A DNA stretch of 37,301 nucleotides from JBHIBC01 sp046758905 (lineage in GTDB: Bacteria > Acidobacteriota > Polarisedimenticolia > Gp22-AA2): assembly GCA_046758905.1 (NCBI GenBank), contig JBHIBC010000025.1, forward strand, positions 1-37,301, in the 5' to 3' direction. The notes below the pieces were generated by a model. The model did no database searches. It worked only from the letters and a program-made list of their open reading frames with translations, and had not been told where the DNA came from. Shown here one piece after another: positions 22,956 through 31,900 of this stretch (the first letter of the stretch is position 1; each line of letters opens with the position of its first letter). Made by a program: the position numbers and the translations under genes.

Positions 22956-24839
22956 ATGCGCCGGGACCGATCCGCCCGCTCGGGGCCCGCGCCGGCCCCG
23001 GCCTCGGCTCCGGCCGACGGGGCGCGGCGCCGCCTCGTGGCGCCTCTGGCCGCGGCGCTGCTCGCCGGCGTCGCGTGCGCGCCGCGCGGGCCCGACCCCC
23101 GGAGGCCCGACCTCGTCCTCATCGTGGTCGACACCCTGCGCGCCGACCACCTGGGCGCCTACGGGTACGACCGGCCCACCTCGCCCAACATCGACGCGCT
23201 CGCCGGCCGGGGGCTGCTGTTCGAGGAGGCCTGGTCGGCCGCGCCGTGGACGCTCCCTTCGGTCATGTCGATCCTGACGGGCCGGTACCCCTCGCGCCAC
23301 CGGGTGGAGAACGACGGGCTCAAGCTCGGAGCGGCCATCCGGACGCTGGCGGAGGTGATGACGGCCGCCGGCTACGAGACGGCGGCCTTCGTGGCCCACA
23401 TCTACGTGTCGCGCGCCTTCGGGTTCGCGCGCGGCTTCGGGACCTTCAAGGACTTCGGCCTGTCGCGCCCCGGATACCGGCTGGAGGCGGGGATGGAGCC
23501 GACCGCCGGGGAGGTGACCCGGGCCGCGCTCGACTGGCTCGGGGGGATCGGCCCGGCGCCCATCTTCCTGTTCGTCCACTATTTCGATCCCCATTGGCCC
23601 TACGATCCGCCGCGCTCCTACGCCGCGATGTTCCCCTCCGAGTACGGCGGCCCCCTGGACGCCACGTACGACTCGATCTCGAAGTTCCAGGACCCGCTCG
23701 TCGCCCTTCCGGAGGACTACCGTCGGTTCCTGATCGACCGGTACGACGGCGAGATCCGTTACGTCGACGAGCAGATCGGGCGGCTGCTGGACGGCCTCAT
23801 CGAGGCCGGCCGCGGGGAGCGCACCTGGGTGATCGTCACAGCCGACCACGGGGAGGAGTTCAAGGAGCACGGGTCGATGGGGCACGGCCGGCACCTGTAT
23901 CAGGAATCGATCCGGGTGCCGCTGGTGATCGGCCGCCCGCTCCCCCCTCCCGCCGGCTCCCGGCCGGGGGCGGCCGGAGCGTCGGCGGCGATCGGGGCGG
24001 CGCGGGTGACGGAGCCGGCGGCCGGGGTCGACCTGTTCCCGACGGTCCTCGATCTCGCCGGGGTCGCGGGCCGGCCGCAGGGGCTGCAGGGGCGAAGCCT
24101 CGCGGGCCGGGCCGCGATGGGGGGGGAGGGGACGGACCCCGGCGGCGGGCCGCCGCGCCCGATCGTCAGCGAGACGATCCGCCTGAACGCCTACCGGAAG
24201 GCGGTGCGGCTCGGCCCCCTGAAGCTCATCCGGTTCATGGACGACAACCGCGAGGAGCTGTACGACCTCCGGGAGGATCCCGGGGAGCGGCGCGACCTCT
24301 CCGCGGGGCGCCCGGGGGACGTCAGGCGGCTGCTGCGGGCGCTGTTCGACCAGGTCGACGTGCTGACGGGCGGCTGGAACCTGAGGTGGAGCAGCGACGG
24401 CGCCCCGCGGCGCTTCCAGGGGCAGATCCGGACGGACGGGATCTTCCGCGCCGTCGTGCCGCTGTTCCGCGAGCGGGGACGGTACGCGATCGAGGCGGGG
24501 AGGGTCCTCAACTTCACCGACGCGGACCAGACGGGGGAGAGCGGGCTCAGCTTCAGCACCGCCCCCGACGAGGCGAGGGTGAGCTTCTATCTGATGGTCG
24601 ACGGCGAGCCGGCGATCGACGAGGTCTTTCTGGGCGGGAACCGCGCCGGGCCGCGCGCGATGCCGTTCGTCCTGGGGGGCGTGCCGGAGCCCGAAGCCGC
24701 CTTCGCGCGGCCGCCGCACCGCGCGGGACGCGAGCGCGGCTTCTACATCTGGCGCAACAGGGCGGCCGCTCCCGGCCGGGAGATCGTCCTGGACGAGGAG
24801 ATCCGCGAGCGTCTAAGATCGCTCGGCTACGTCGATTGA
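22956..24839 (+). CDS. Sulfatase-like hydrolase without formylglycine site, lipoprotein candidate
   Basis: The 627-residue protein has a hydrophobic leader (about residues 26-40) ending at Cys41, suggesting an exported lipoprotein with an imperfect lipobox. A sulfatase-fold domain follows: 'DLVLIVVDTLRADHLGAYGY' (metal Asp), 'SPNIDALAGRGLLFEEAW', then 'APWTLPSVMSILTGRYPSRH'. The nucleophile position is Thr99, not the Cys or Ser of the C/S-x-P-x-R motif, so formylglycine conversion is not expected. 'FVHYFDPHWPYDPP' and 'VTADHGEEFKEHG' supply further metal ligands. The last 190 residues form an additional beta-rich region of unknown role. The start lies 6 nt after the pyrC stop, so it may be read from the pyr operon. 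Substrate is unknown. Confidence 0.82.
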   Translation: MRRDRSARSGPAPAPASAPADGARRRLVAPLAAALLAGVACAPRGPDPRRPDLVLIVVDTLRADHLGAYGYDRPTSPNIDALAGRGLLFEEAWSAAPWTLPSVMSILTGRYPSRHRVENDGLKLGAAIRTLAEVMTAAGYETAAFVAHIYVSRAFGFARGFGTFKDFGLSRPGYRLEAGMEPTAGEVTRAALDWLGGIGPAPIFLFVHYFDPHWPYDPPRSYAAMFPSEYGGPLDATYDSISKFQDPLVALPEDYRRFLIDRYDGEIRYVDEQIGRLLDGLIEAGRGERTWVIVTADHGEEFKEHGSMGHGRHLYQESIRVPLVIGRPLPPPAGSRPGAAGASAAIGAARVTEPAAGVDLFPTVLDLAGVAGRPQGLQGRSLAGRAAMGGEGTDPGGGPPRPIVSETIRLNAYRKAVRLGPLKLIRFMDDNREELYDLREDPGERRDLSAGRPGDVRRLLRALFDQVDVLTGGWNLRWSSDGAPRRFQGQIRTDGIFRAVVPLFRERGRYAIEAGRVLNFTDADQTGESGLSFSTAPDEARVSFYLMVDGEPAIDEVFLGGNRAGPRAMPFVLGGVPEPEAAFARPPHRAGRERGFYIWRNRAAAPGREIVLDEEIRERLRSLGYVD

Positions 24840-24866
24840 GGAAGGGGTGCGCGAAGGGGGCGGCGG

Positions 24867-26894
24867 GTGAGCGCGGAGGCCGGGCGTCCGTTGGGTGAGG
24901 GATCACGGATCGTCGGGCTGGCCGCGCGGCTCGCCCTGCCCGCCGCCGCCGTCCTCGGCATCGGCGCGCAGGCGCTGCTCGCGCGCAAGGATCTCGGCTC
25001 CCAAGGCGTCGCGGCGGGAGCGCTCCTGTACGTCCTCGCCGGCGCGACCCTCCTCCTTCCCCTCCTCCGCGGGCGCGCGGCGCAGGGCGCCGCGCGCGCC
25101 GAGGACAGGGGGGCGCCGGCCGCGCCCCCGCGCGCCGCCCCTGCGGCCCTCGAGTGGGCCCTGGTCGCCCTGGTCGTCGCGGGCGGCCTGTACCTGCGCG
25201 TCTACAGGATCGATCTGTTCCCGCCCGGCCTCAACAACGACGAGGCGATCAACGCCCTCGAGGCCGCCGAGCTGGGGCGGTCCAAGCCGTTCGCGACGCT
25301 CACCGAGCGCGGCCTGCACCGGGAGACGATGTTCCACGCGTTGGCCGCCCTGTCCTTCCGCAATCCGGAGGCCGGCCTGAACCTGCTGCGCGCGATGCCG
25401 GCCGTCTTCGGCACACAGGAGCGCTTCCTGAAGGACCCGCTGATGGAGCGGACCTTCCCGCTGCGGGCCGTGTCGATCGCGGTCGGCGCGATGACCGTCC
25501 TGGCGATCTACCTCTTCGGCCGCGGATGGTTGGGCTGGCGGGTGGGGCTGCTGGCGGCGTTGTTCCTGGCCGTCTCGCCCTGGCATCTCCTGTACAGCCG
25601 GGTCGGCCTGCGCGCCATACTCGCCCCGCTGTTCGCCCTCGCCAGCGTCGGGCTCTTCCTGAGGGCCCTGAGGACGGGGCGTCCGGGCGACCACGTGGCA
25701 TGGGGCCTGTTGCTGGGGCTGGGCCTGTGGAGCTATACCGCGTTTCGGGCCGTGCCCGTGGCGCTGGCGGCGTTCCTGCTGCTGCGCCGCCTCCTCGGCC
25801 CGGGACGCTGGGGGCAGACGAGCGCGCGCCGCGCCCACCTGCTGACCGGCGCGGGGATCGCGGCGGCGCTCCTCCTCCTGATCGTGGTCCTCTCCGGCAT
25901 CGGGCCGAGGCAGGTCCTCCTGCGGGGCGCCTACGCCGCGCAGCAACCCCCGGGCGCGAACCGGTGGCTCAACCTGTTCCACGCCCTGACCATGGTGAAC
26001 TATTTTCCGGCCCGCTTCGCGGTGATCCAGAGCGACTCCTTCATCGGCGACGGCGTGAGCGCCGTCTACGGCCTCGCGGGACGCGAGCCGGAAGGAGCGC
26101 TCGTCGCGGCGCTGGCGACGCTGGGGATCCTGTCCGCGGCCATCGGGTCGGCGGGGCGGCGACGCGACGCCGCCTCCGACCTGATCCTGCTGTGCATCAT
26201 GGCGAGCGTCCTGACCGTGGGCCTGGCCGGACCGAGCCTCACCCGGATGCTGATCGTCCTGCCCTGGCTGTGCCTGCTGGCCGCGGCCTTCGTCTGGCGC
26301 GTCTACGGCCGCCTGGCCGCGCTCCGGCCGCCCCTCACCGCCTGGTTCGGGGCGGTGGTCGTGGCGGCGATCGCCGTGTTCGCGAGCTGGCAGGGATTCG
26401 TGCAGATGTTCCAGGTGGCGGGCGGATCGGAGACGGCGTTGAAGTACTTCTGGCCGCGACAGACCGTGATGGGGATGTTCGTGCGCTCGCAGCCGCCGGG
26501 ACCGGTGTTCTACGTCCTGCACAGCTACGGGCGCGAGACCCTGACTTACTTGATAGGCGATCGCCCGGACGTCTACCTGACCAGCGATCCCGCGACGCTG
26601 GACCTCGACGGCATCGCGAGGATGCCGCGGACGGTGAGCTTCGTCGTCGAGTACTCCGAGTACTCGCGGCCGTTCGCCGAGGTCCTGCGGTACCTCATGA
26701 CGCGGTACCCTCAGGGGGACATGACCCAGGTCGCCGACGGGCGCTTCGACCCGGACGAGGTGCGGTTTTACACCTTCACCCTCTGGAAGGACGGCAGCGG
26801 CCGGGTGGTCTCCCCGCCCGGGTCGTTCCCGGGCCCGGAGCCCGGGGGGATGTCCTTCCCCGCGCCGGCCCCGGGCGGCACCCCTCCCCCCTGA
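24867..26894 (+). CDS. GT-C fold membrane glycosyltransferase (ArnT/PMT-like)
   Basis: This 675-residue polytopic protein has about eleven hydrophobic helices across residues 13-500. A periplasmic first loop carries 'YRIDLFPPGLNNDEAINALEA' with the D125-E126 pair, the catalytic acidic motif position in polyprenol-dependent GT39/GT83 enzymes. The C-terminal 150 residues form a soluble domain ('FYVLHSYGRETLTYLIGDRPDVYL') and end in a Pro/Gly-rich tail. Family members move sugars from polyprenyl phosphate to lipid or protein on the outer face of the membrane; donor and acceptor are unknown. The GTG start at 24867 has GAAGGGGG upstream. It follows the sulfatase-like gene by 27 nt and is probably co-transcribed. 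Confidence 0.8.
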   Translation: MSAEAGRPLGEGSRIVGLAARLALPAAAVLGIGAQALLARKDLGSQGVAAGALLYVLAGATLLLPLLRGRAAQGAARAEDRGAPAAPPRAAPAALEWALVALVVAGGLYLRVYRIDLFPPGLNNDEAINALEAAELGRSKPFATLTERGLHRETMFHALAALSFRNPEAGLNLLRAMPAVFGTQERFLKDPLMERTFPLRAVSIAVGAMTVLAIYLFGRGWLGWRVGLLAALFLAVSPWHLLYSRVGLRAILAPLFALASVGLFLRALRTGRPGDHVAWGLLLGLGLWSYTAFRAVPVALAAFLLLRRLLGPGRWGQTSARRAHLLTGAGIAAALLLLIVVLSGIGPRQVLLRGAYAAQQPPGANRWLNLFHALTMVNYFPARFAVIQSDSFIGDGVSAVYGLAGREPEGALVAALATLGILSAAIGSAGRRRDAASDLILLCIMASVLTVGLAGPSLTRMLIVLPWLCLLAAAFVWRVYGRLAALRPPLTAWFGAVVVAAIAVFASWQGFVQMFQVAGGSETALKYFWPRQTVMGMFVRSQPPGPVFYVLHSYGRETLTYLIGDRPDVYLTSDPATLDLDGIARMPRTVSFVVEYSEYSRPFAEVLRYLMTRYPQGDMTQVADGRFDPDEVRFYTFTLWKDGSGRVVSPPGSFPGPEPGGMSFPAPAPGGTPPP

Positions 26895-26896
26895 GG

Positions 26897-26946
26897 GGGC
26901 CCGCCGTCGGGCCCGGAGCCCCGGGCGCCCGGGGGCGGGCGCGCCC
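26897..26946. terminator. Three tandem GC-rich palindromes at an operon boundary
   Basis: Perfect stem GGGCCCG/CGGGCCC with a CCGT loop (26897-26914), palindrome CCCCGGGCGCCCGGGG (26919-26934) and palindrome GGGCGCGCCC (26937-26946), followed shortly by TTTT (26952-26955). They lie between the glycosyltransferase stop and the lexA promoter and probably end the upstream transcript, although the U-tract is short. Confidence 0.45.
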
Positions 26947-26958
26947 GGCACTTTTCGC

Positions 26959-26987
26959 TTGACTTTCACCTAATTTACACCTACCCT
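26959..26987 (+). promoter_or_regulatory. Promoter of lexA-imuB-dnaE2
   Basis: TTGACT (26959-26964), 17-nt spacer, TACCCT (26982-26987). The spacer is AT-rich compared with its surroundings. Transcription would start near 26994, giving a 5' UTR of about 77 nt. Confidence 0.5.
26967..26983 (+). promoter_or_regulatory. Candidate LexA operator: CACCTA direct repeat
   Basis: CACCTA occurs at 26967-26972 and 26978-26983, 11 nt apart, filling the spacer and touching the -10. Neither the CTGT-N8-ACAG nor the GAAC-N4-GTTC SOS box is seen here. LexA normally represses its own gene, and direct-repeat LexA sites are known from Alphaproteobacteria (GTTC-N7-GTTC), so this is a plausible but unproven site. 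Confidence 0.3.
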
Positions 26988-27043
26988 TCCACCGACGGTT
27001 CCCGGAGGGGGCGGGTCCCCGGGGAGGGGATGGAAGGGGATCC

Positions 27044-27060
27044 CCCGGGCCGCGCCCGGG
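27044..27060 (+). other. Hairpin in the lexA 5' UTR
   Basis: CCCGGGC (27044-27050), CGC, GCCCGGG (27054-27060), a perfect 7-bp stem ending 3 nt before the GGAGGG ribosome site. It could modulate lexA translation, but GC-rich stems are frequent here. Confidence 0.35.
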
Positions 27061-27070
27061 TGGAGGGCCG

Positions 27071-27673
27071 ATGGCTGAGCTGACCGAGAGGCAGCGGGCG
27101 GTGTACGAGTTCATCAAGGGATACATCGCGGCGCGCGGCATCGCCCCGTCGTACGAGGAGATCCGGAGGGCCTTCCGGTTCCGCTCCTACAACTCCGTCC
27201 AGAAGCACCTCAAGCGGCTGGAGGAGAAGGGCGTTCTGAAGAGCCCCTGGAAGAACAGGAAGCGGGCGCTGGAGCTGGTCGACCCGGGGCCGGCCGCCGC
27301 GCTGCTGCCGCTGCTCGGCCGGGTGGCGGCCGGGCGGCCGATCGAGGCGATCCCCGTCCCGGAGACCGTCGAGGTCCCCGAGATCCTGCTGAGCGAGGAG
27401 GACAACTTCGCGCTCAGGGTGGTGGGCGACAGCATGGTCGAGGAGGGGATCCGCGACGGCGACATCGTCATCGTGAAGCGCCAGCGGGACGCCCGGAACG
27501 GACAGACCGTGGTCGCCCTGATCGGCGACGATGCCACGATCAAGCAGTTCTACAGGCGCGGGGGGCGGGTGGAGCTGCGCCCGGCCAACCCGCGGATGCG
27601 CCCCATCGTGGTGGGGGAGGAGGATCTGCAGATCCAGGGGATCGTCATCGGGCTCATCCGGAGGTTCCGCTGA
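27071..27673 (+). CDS. lexA: SOS repressor LexA
   Basis: LexA represses the SOS regulon and cleaves itself when RecA filaments form on damaged DNA. The 200-residue protein has an N-terminal winged helix (about 1-65: 'ERQRAVYEFIKGYIAARG', 'PSYEEIRRAFRFRSYNSVQKHLKRLEEKG'). The cleavage site A87-G88 lies in 'GRVAAGRP'. The catalytic dyad is S121 ('VVGDSMVEEGIRDGD') and K158 ('DDATIKQFYR'), spaced as in other LexA proteins. The recognition helix (RSYNSVQKHLK) differs from the enterobacterial one, so a different operator is expected. ATG 27071 has GGAGGG upstream. It leads the mutagenesis cassette, 28 nt before imuB. Confidence 0.97.
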   Translation: MAELTERQRAVYEFIKGYIAARGIAPSYEEIRRAFRFRSYNSVQKHLKRLEEKGVLKSPWKNRKRALELVDPGPAAALLPLLGRVAAGRPIEAIPVPETVEVPEILLSEEDNFALRVVGDSMVEEGIRDGDIVIVKRQRDARNGQTVVALIGDDATIKQFYRRGGRVELRPANPRMRPIVVGEEDLQIQGIVIGLIRRFR

Positions 27674-27701
27674 GCCGGGAGGGCCGTCTGGAGGCGGGCC
27701 G

Positions 27702-28949
27702 GTGGACCGGAGCGTGCTCTACGTCGACATCACCGCGTTCCCGATCGCCGTGGAGCGGGTGGTCGAGCCGGCGCTCGTCGGCCGGCCGGTGGCGGTGGCG
27801 CCGCCGGGGTCGGGGCGGGCCGCGATCCTGGCCGCATCCCGCGAGGCGGCGCGTGACGGGGTGCGGCCGGGGATGCCGGTTCACGCCGCGCTGCGCCTCT
27901 GCCCCGGGCTCCGGGTGCTGCCGACCAACCCGCCGCTCTACCGGCGCGCGGCGGGGGCGGTGCTGTCGCTTCTCGGCGGCTACTCGCCGCTGGTCGAGCC
28001 GGCCGGCGCGGGCCGGGCGTTCCTCGACCTGACCGGGACCGGGCGGCTGTTCGGGCAGGCGAAGGACGCCGCCGCCCGGATCCGCCTGGAGATGGAAGGG
28101 CGGCTGCGGCTGCGGACCACCGTCGGGGTCGCCACCAACAAGCTGGTGAGCCGGGTGGCGGCCCGGGTGATCCGCCCGGACGGCCTGTGCGACGTCTTCC
28201 CCGGCGCGGAGGCGCCGTTTCTGGCGCCGCTGCCGGCGGCCCTCCTCCCCGAGGCCGACGCGCCGACGCGGAACCGCTTCGCGGAGCTCGGGATCGTCCG
28301 GGTGCACGACCTGCTGATCCTCTCCGAGCCGCAGATGGACATCGCTTTCGGGTGGCGGGGCGCTCTGCTGCGCCGTCAGGCGCTCGGCATCGACCATTCG
28401 CCGGTGCGCCCTCCCGAGGCGTCCCCGGCGGTGGCGGAGGAGGAGACGCTGGCGGAGGACTCCAACGACGAGGCGGTGCTGCTGCGGGTCGTGTGCGGCC
28501 TGTGCGCGCGCGCCGGGGAGCGGCTGCGGCGGCTGCGGGCGGTGCCGCATCGCCTGCGGGTGACGGTGCGTTACGCGGGGGCCGTCACCGCGCGCCGGGA
28601 GGCGCGGCTCCCGGTCCCCACCGCGGCCGACCTGCCGCTGTTCGAGTCGGCGCGCGATCTCCTGGACCGGGCGCGCTCGCGGCGCGAGCGGGTCCGGTGG
28701 ATCGAGGTGCGCTGCACCGATCTGCTCCGCGGCCCGCGGCAGCTCGGCCTCTTCGGCCCCGGGGGGCTCGCGACCATGGGCCGCTGCTGCGCGGCGCGCG
28801 GGGACCCCGCCAGGCCGCCGGGGCGCGGCGGGCGCCGGATCGACGCCGCGGAGGCAGTGGCCCGCGCGGTCGACCGGATCCGGGCGCGCTTCGGAAGGGA
28901 GGCGGTTGTCCCGGGGCGGATCCTGATGGGGCGCTCGGGGATCTCCTGA
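27702..28949 (+). CDS. imuB: ImuB-like Y-family polymerase homologue, probably inactive
   Basis: ImuB is a catalytically dead Y-family polymerase that bridges the sliding clamp and DnaE2 in mutagenic translesion synthesis. The 415-residue protein starts 'VLYVDITAFPIAVE', keeping the first Asp (D9). The second motif, S-x-D-E in active enzymes, reads A-G-A-G (101-104) before RAFLDLTG, so both acidic catalytic residues are missing. 'VGVATNKLVSRVAAR' (141-155) and helix-hairpin and little-finger regions follow. A beta-clamp motif QLGLF lies at 347-351. GTG 27702 has GGAGG 8 nt upstream and begins the family N-terminus. The stop overlaps the dnaE2 ATG by one base. Active Pol IV is excluded by the missing residues; no imuA is present between lexA and this gene. 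Confidence 0.85.
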   Translation: MDRSVLYVDITAFPIAVERVVEPALVGRPVAVAPPGSGRAAILAASREAARDGVRPGMPVHAALRLCPGLRVLPTNPPLYRRAAGAVLSLLGGYSPLVEPAGAGRAFLDLTGTGRLFGQAKDAAARIRLEMEGRLRLRTTVGVATNKLVSRVAARVIRPDGLCDVFPGAEAPFLAPLPAALLPEADAPTRNRFAELGIVRVHDLLILSEPQMDIAFGWRGALLRRQALGIDHSPVRPPEASPAVAEEETLAEDSNDEAVLLRVVCGLCARAGERLRRLRAVPHRLRVTVRYAGAVTARREARLPVPTAADLPLFESARDLLDRARSRRERVRWIEVRCTDLLRGPRQLGLFGPGGLATMGRCCAARGDPARPPGRGGRRIDAAEAVARAVDRIRARFGREAVVPGRILMGRSGIS

Positions 28950-31900
28950 TGGGTTCCGACGGCTTCACCCACCTGCAGGTCCGCTCCCACTACAGCCTGA
29001 TGTGCGGCGCGTCGGGCCTCGAGGACCTCTGCCGAGCCGCGCGCCGGCGCGGGATGCGCGCGCTGGCGGTCACCGACGTCGACGGCCTGTACGGGGCGGT
29101 CCGCTTCTGGGAGATCGCGCGTGCCGAGGGCCTCCGGCCGATCCTGGGAGCCGAGGTAACCTCCCCCGACCCGCGGCGCCGGGCGGCGGGGGAGAGGGCC
29201 ACTCTGATCGTCCGCTCGAGGGAGGGGTACGCCGGCCTCTGCCGCATCCTGACCCGCCGCCATCTCGACCCCGCCTTCTCCCTGACCCGGGCGCTGGCGG
29301 AAAGGCCGGAGGGGCTCGTCGTCCTCTGTCCCTCGCCCGTCGTCCTGCAGGCGGTGCGCGAACGTCGCGGAGCGCGCGATCTCTACATGGCGCTCGGGGC
29401 GTCGGCCGGCGGAGGGCTCGAGAGGCTTCGGGCGGCGCGCCGCCTGGGGATCCCTCCGGTCGCCGTCAACGACGTCCACTTCGTCGACGCGCGGGACTTC
29501 GACCTGCACCGGCTGCTGCGCGCGATCGCGCTGAACACGACGCGCGACCGCGTCCCCCCCGGGGAGCTGGCGTCGCCCGGGGCATGGCTGGTGCCGCCCG
29601 CCGGGATGGAACGGCTCTTCCCGCACTGTCCGGAGGCGATCGGCGCCGCGGCGCGGATCGCCGCCGAATGCGCCCTCGACGTCCCTCCCTGGGGGAGGCT
29701 CGTCTTCCCGCGCTACGGCGATCTGGACGGGGCGGCGGGGCGCGGCGGAGACGGAGCGACGGACGCCTTTCATCTCCTGAAGGCCCGCTGCGAGGAGGGG
29801 GCGCGCCGACGCTACGGGACGATCACCCCCGCGGTGCGCGCGCGCCTCGAGCGCGAGCTGCGGATCATCCGCGACAAGGGGTTCGCCGAGTACTTCCTCG
29901 TGGTACGGGAGATCGTCGGGCGGTCTCCCCGGACCGCGGGGCGCGGGTCGGCGGCGGCCTCCATCGTCTCCTACTGTCTGGGGATCACGCACGTCGAGCC
30001 GATCCGCCACGACCTCTACTTCGAGCGTTTCCTCAACCCGGGGCGGGCCGATCCCCCCGACATCGACGTCGACTTCTGCTGGGACGAGCGCGACGCGGTG
30101 ATCGACTGGACCCTGCAGGCGTTCGGAGCGGGGCGCACGGCGATGATCGCCAACCACGTCACCTTCCGGGCCCGCTCGGCGGTGCGCGAGGTGGCCAAGG
30201 TGTACGGCCTGCCGGAGGAGGAGATCGGCAGGGTGACCGGGAGGCTGTCGCACCACTGGGGCGCCGACCGGGCGGAGGAGGCGGTGGCGCGACATCCCCT
30301 GTTCCGAGGCGCCGATCTGAACGCGGCGCGCGGCGGCCTCCTGGGCCGTCCCCCGTGGCCGGAGATCCTCTCCCGGGCGTCGCGCCTCGACGGGTTCCCG
30401 CGACATCTGTCGGTGCACTGCGGCGGCGTGGTGATCGCCCCCGACGGGATCGACCGCCACGTCCCGGTCGAGCGGGCCCCCAAGGGAGTGGACGTCATCC
30501 AGTGGGAGAAGGACCAGGCGGAGGAGGCCGGTCTGGTGAAGATCGACCTGTTGGGCAACCGGTCGCTCTCTGTGATCCGGGACGCCTGCGCCGCCGTGCG
30601 GGCCGCGGGAGGCCCCGCCCTGCAGGACGGATCGTTCGACCCGACCGACGACCCGCGCACTCAGGAGCTGATGCGAGACGGCGACACGATGGGGGTGTTC
30701 TACGTCGAATCGCCCGCGATGCGCCAGCTGCAACGCAAGACGCGCCGCGGCGACTTCGAGCACCTGGTGATCCACTCGTCGATCATCCGGCCGGCCGCCA
30801 ACGACTACATCCGGGAGTACGTGCGCCGGCTGCGGGGCGGCGCGCACATCTCCCTGCATCCGATCCTCGACGAGATCCTCGGGGAGACGTACGGCATCAT
30901 GTGCTACCAGGAGGACGTCGCGCGAGTGGCGATCCGGATGGCCGGGTTCACCGACGCCGAGGCGGACGGGCTCCGGAAGGTCCTCGCCAGGAAGTGGGCC
31001 GGGCGCCGGGTCGAGGACTACCGTCGGAGGTTCGTGCGCGGCGCGCTGGCGCGAGACGTCGCCCCCGGGGTCGTGGGCGCCGTCTGGAGGATGATCCTGA
31101 GCTTCTCCGGGTACTCCTTCTGCAAGCCGCACTCGGCGTCGTACGCGCTGGTCTCCTTCAAGGCGTGCTACCTCAAGGCCCACCATCCGGCGGAGTTCAT
31201 GGCGGCGGTGCTGAGCAACGGGGGCGGCTATTACTCCACCTTCGCCTATGTCTCCGAGTGCCGGAGGATGGGCCTCGCGGTGCTGCCGCCCGACGTCAAC
31301 GAGAGCGACGGACCGTACACCGGACGGGCCGGCAAAGCCCCGGACGGGGGAAGCGCCGGGTCGGGGCGGCGCGGCTGGGTGCGGGTCGGGCTGCGGCAGA
31401 TCAGGGGGCTCCGGGAGGAGGCGCTGGGCGCGGTCCTGGAGGAGAGGCGGCGGGCCGGGCCGTTCCGCTCGTTCGACGAGTTCCTGCGGCGCGTGCCGAT
31501 CGCCCCGCCCGACGTGCGTCTGCTGATCCGCGCGGGCGTCTTCGACCGGGTCGGGCTCGGTCCCGGGGACCGGGCCGGCGGGAGCCCGGCCGTGCGCCCG
31601 CGCCTGCACTGGAGGCTGTGCGAGTGGGAGGCCGGGGCGGAAGGGGGTCGGGGGTGCCCGCGTCCGCTGTTCCCGCCCGCGCTCGGCCCGATGCCGGTTC
31701 CGCGGCCGTACGAGGCGGCGAAGGTCCTGCGCGACGAGGCGGAGGCCCTGGGCTTCCTGGCGAGCCGCCACCCGCTGACCCTGTATCGCGATCACCTTCT
31801 GGCGCTGCGCCGCGTCGGGGTGACCCCGGTGCGGGGGACCGATCTGGGGCGCCACATCGGCCGCAGGGTCACGACCCTCGGATGGCTGATCACCGGCAAG

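Noticed and set aside
22098..24719. 873-codon minus-strand frame opposite pyrC and the sulfatase-like gene
   Set aside because: No recognisable domain, and both plus-strand proteins have conserved motifs throughout.
27702..28949. Active DNA polymerase IV (DinB)
   Set aside because: The essential Asp-Glu pair of the second motif is replaced by Ala-Gly and the gene sits between lexA and dnaE2, so ImuB is the better call.
28571..31855. 1094-codon minus-strand frame opposite dnaE2
   Set aside because: Antisense shadow with repetitive Pro/Arg/Gln composition; DnaE2 motifs lie on the plus strand.
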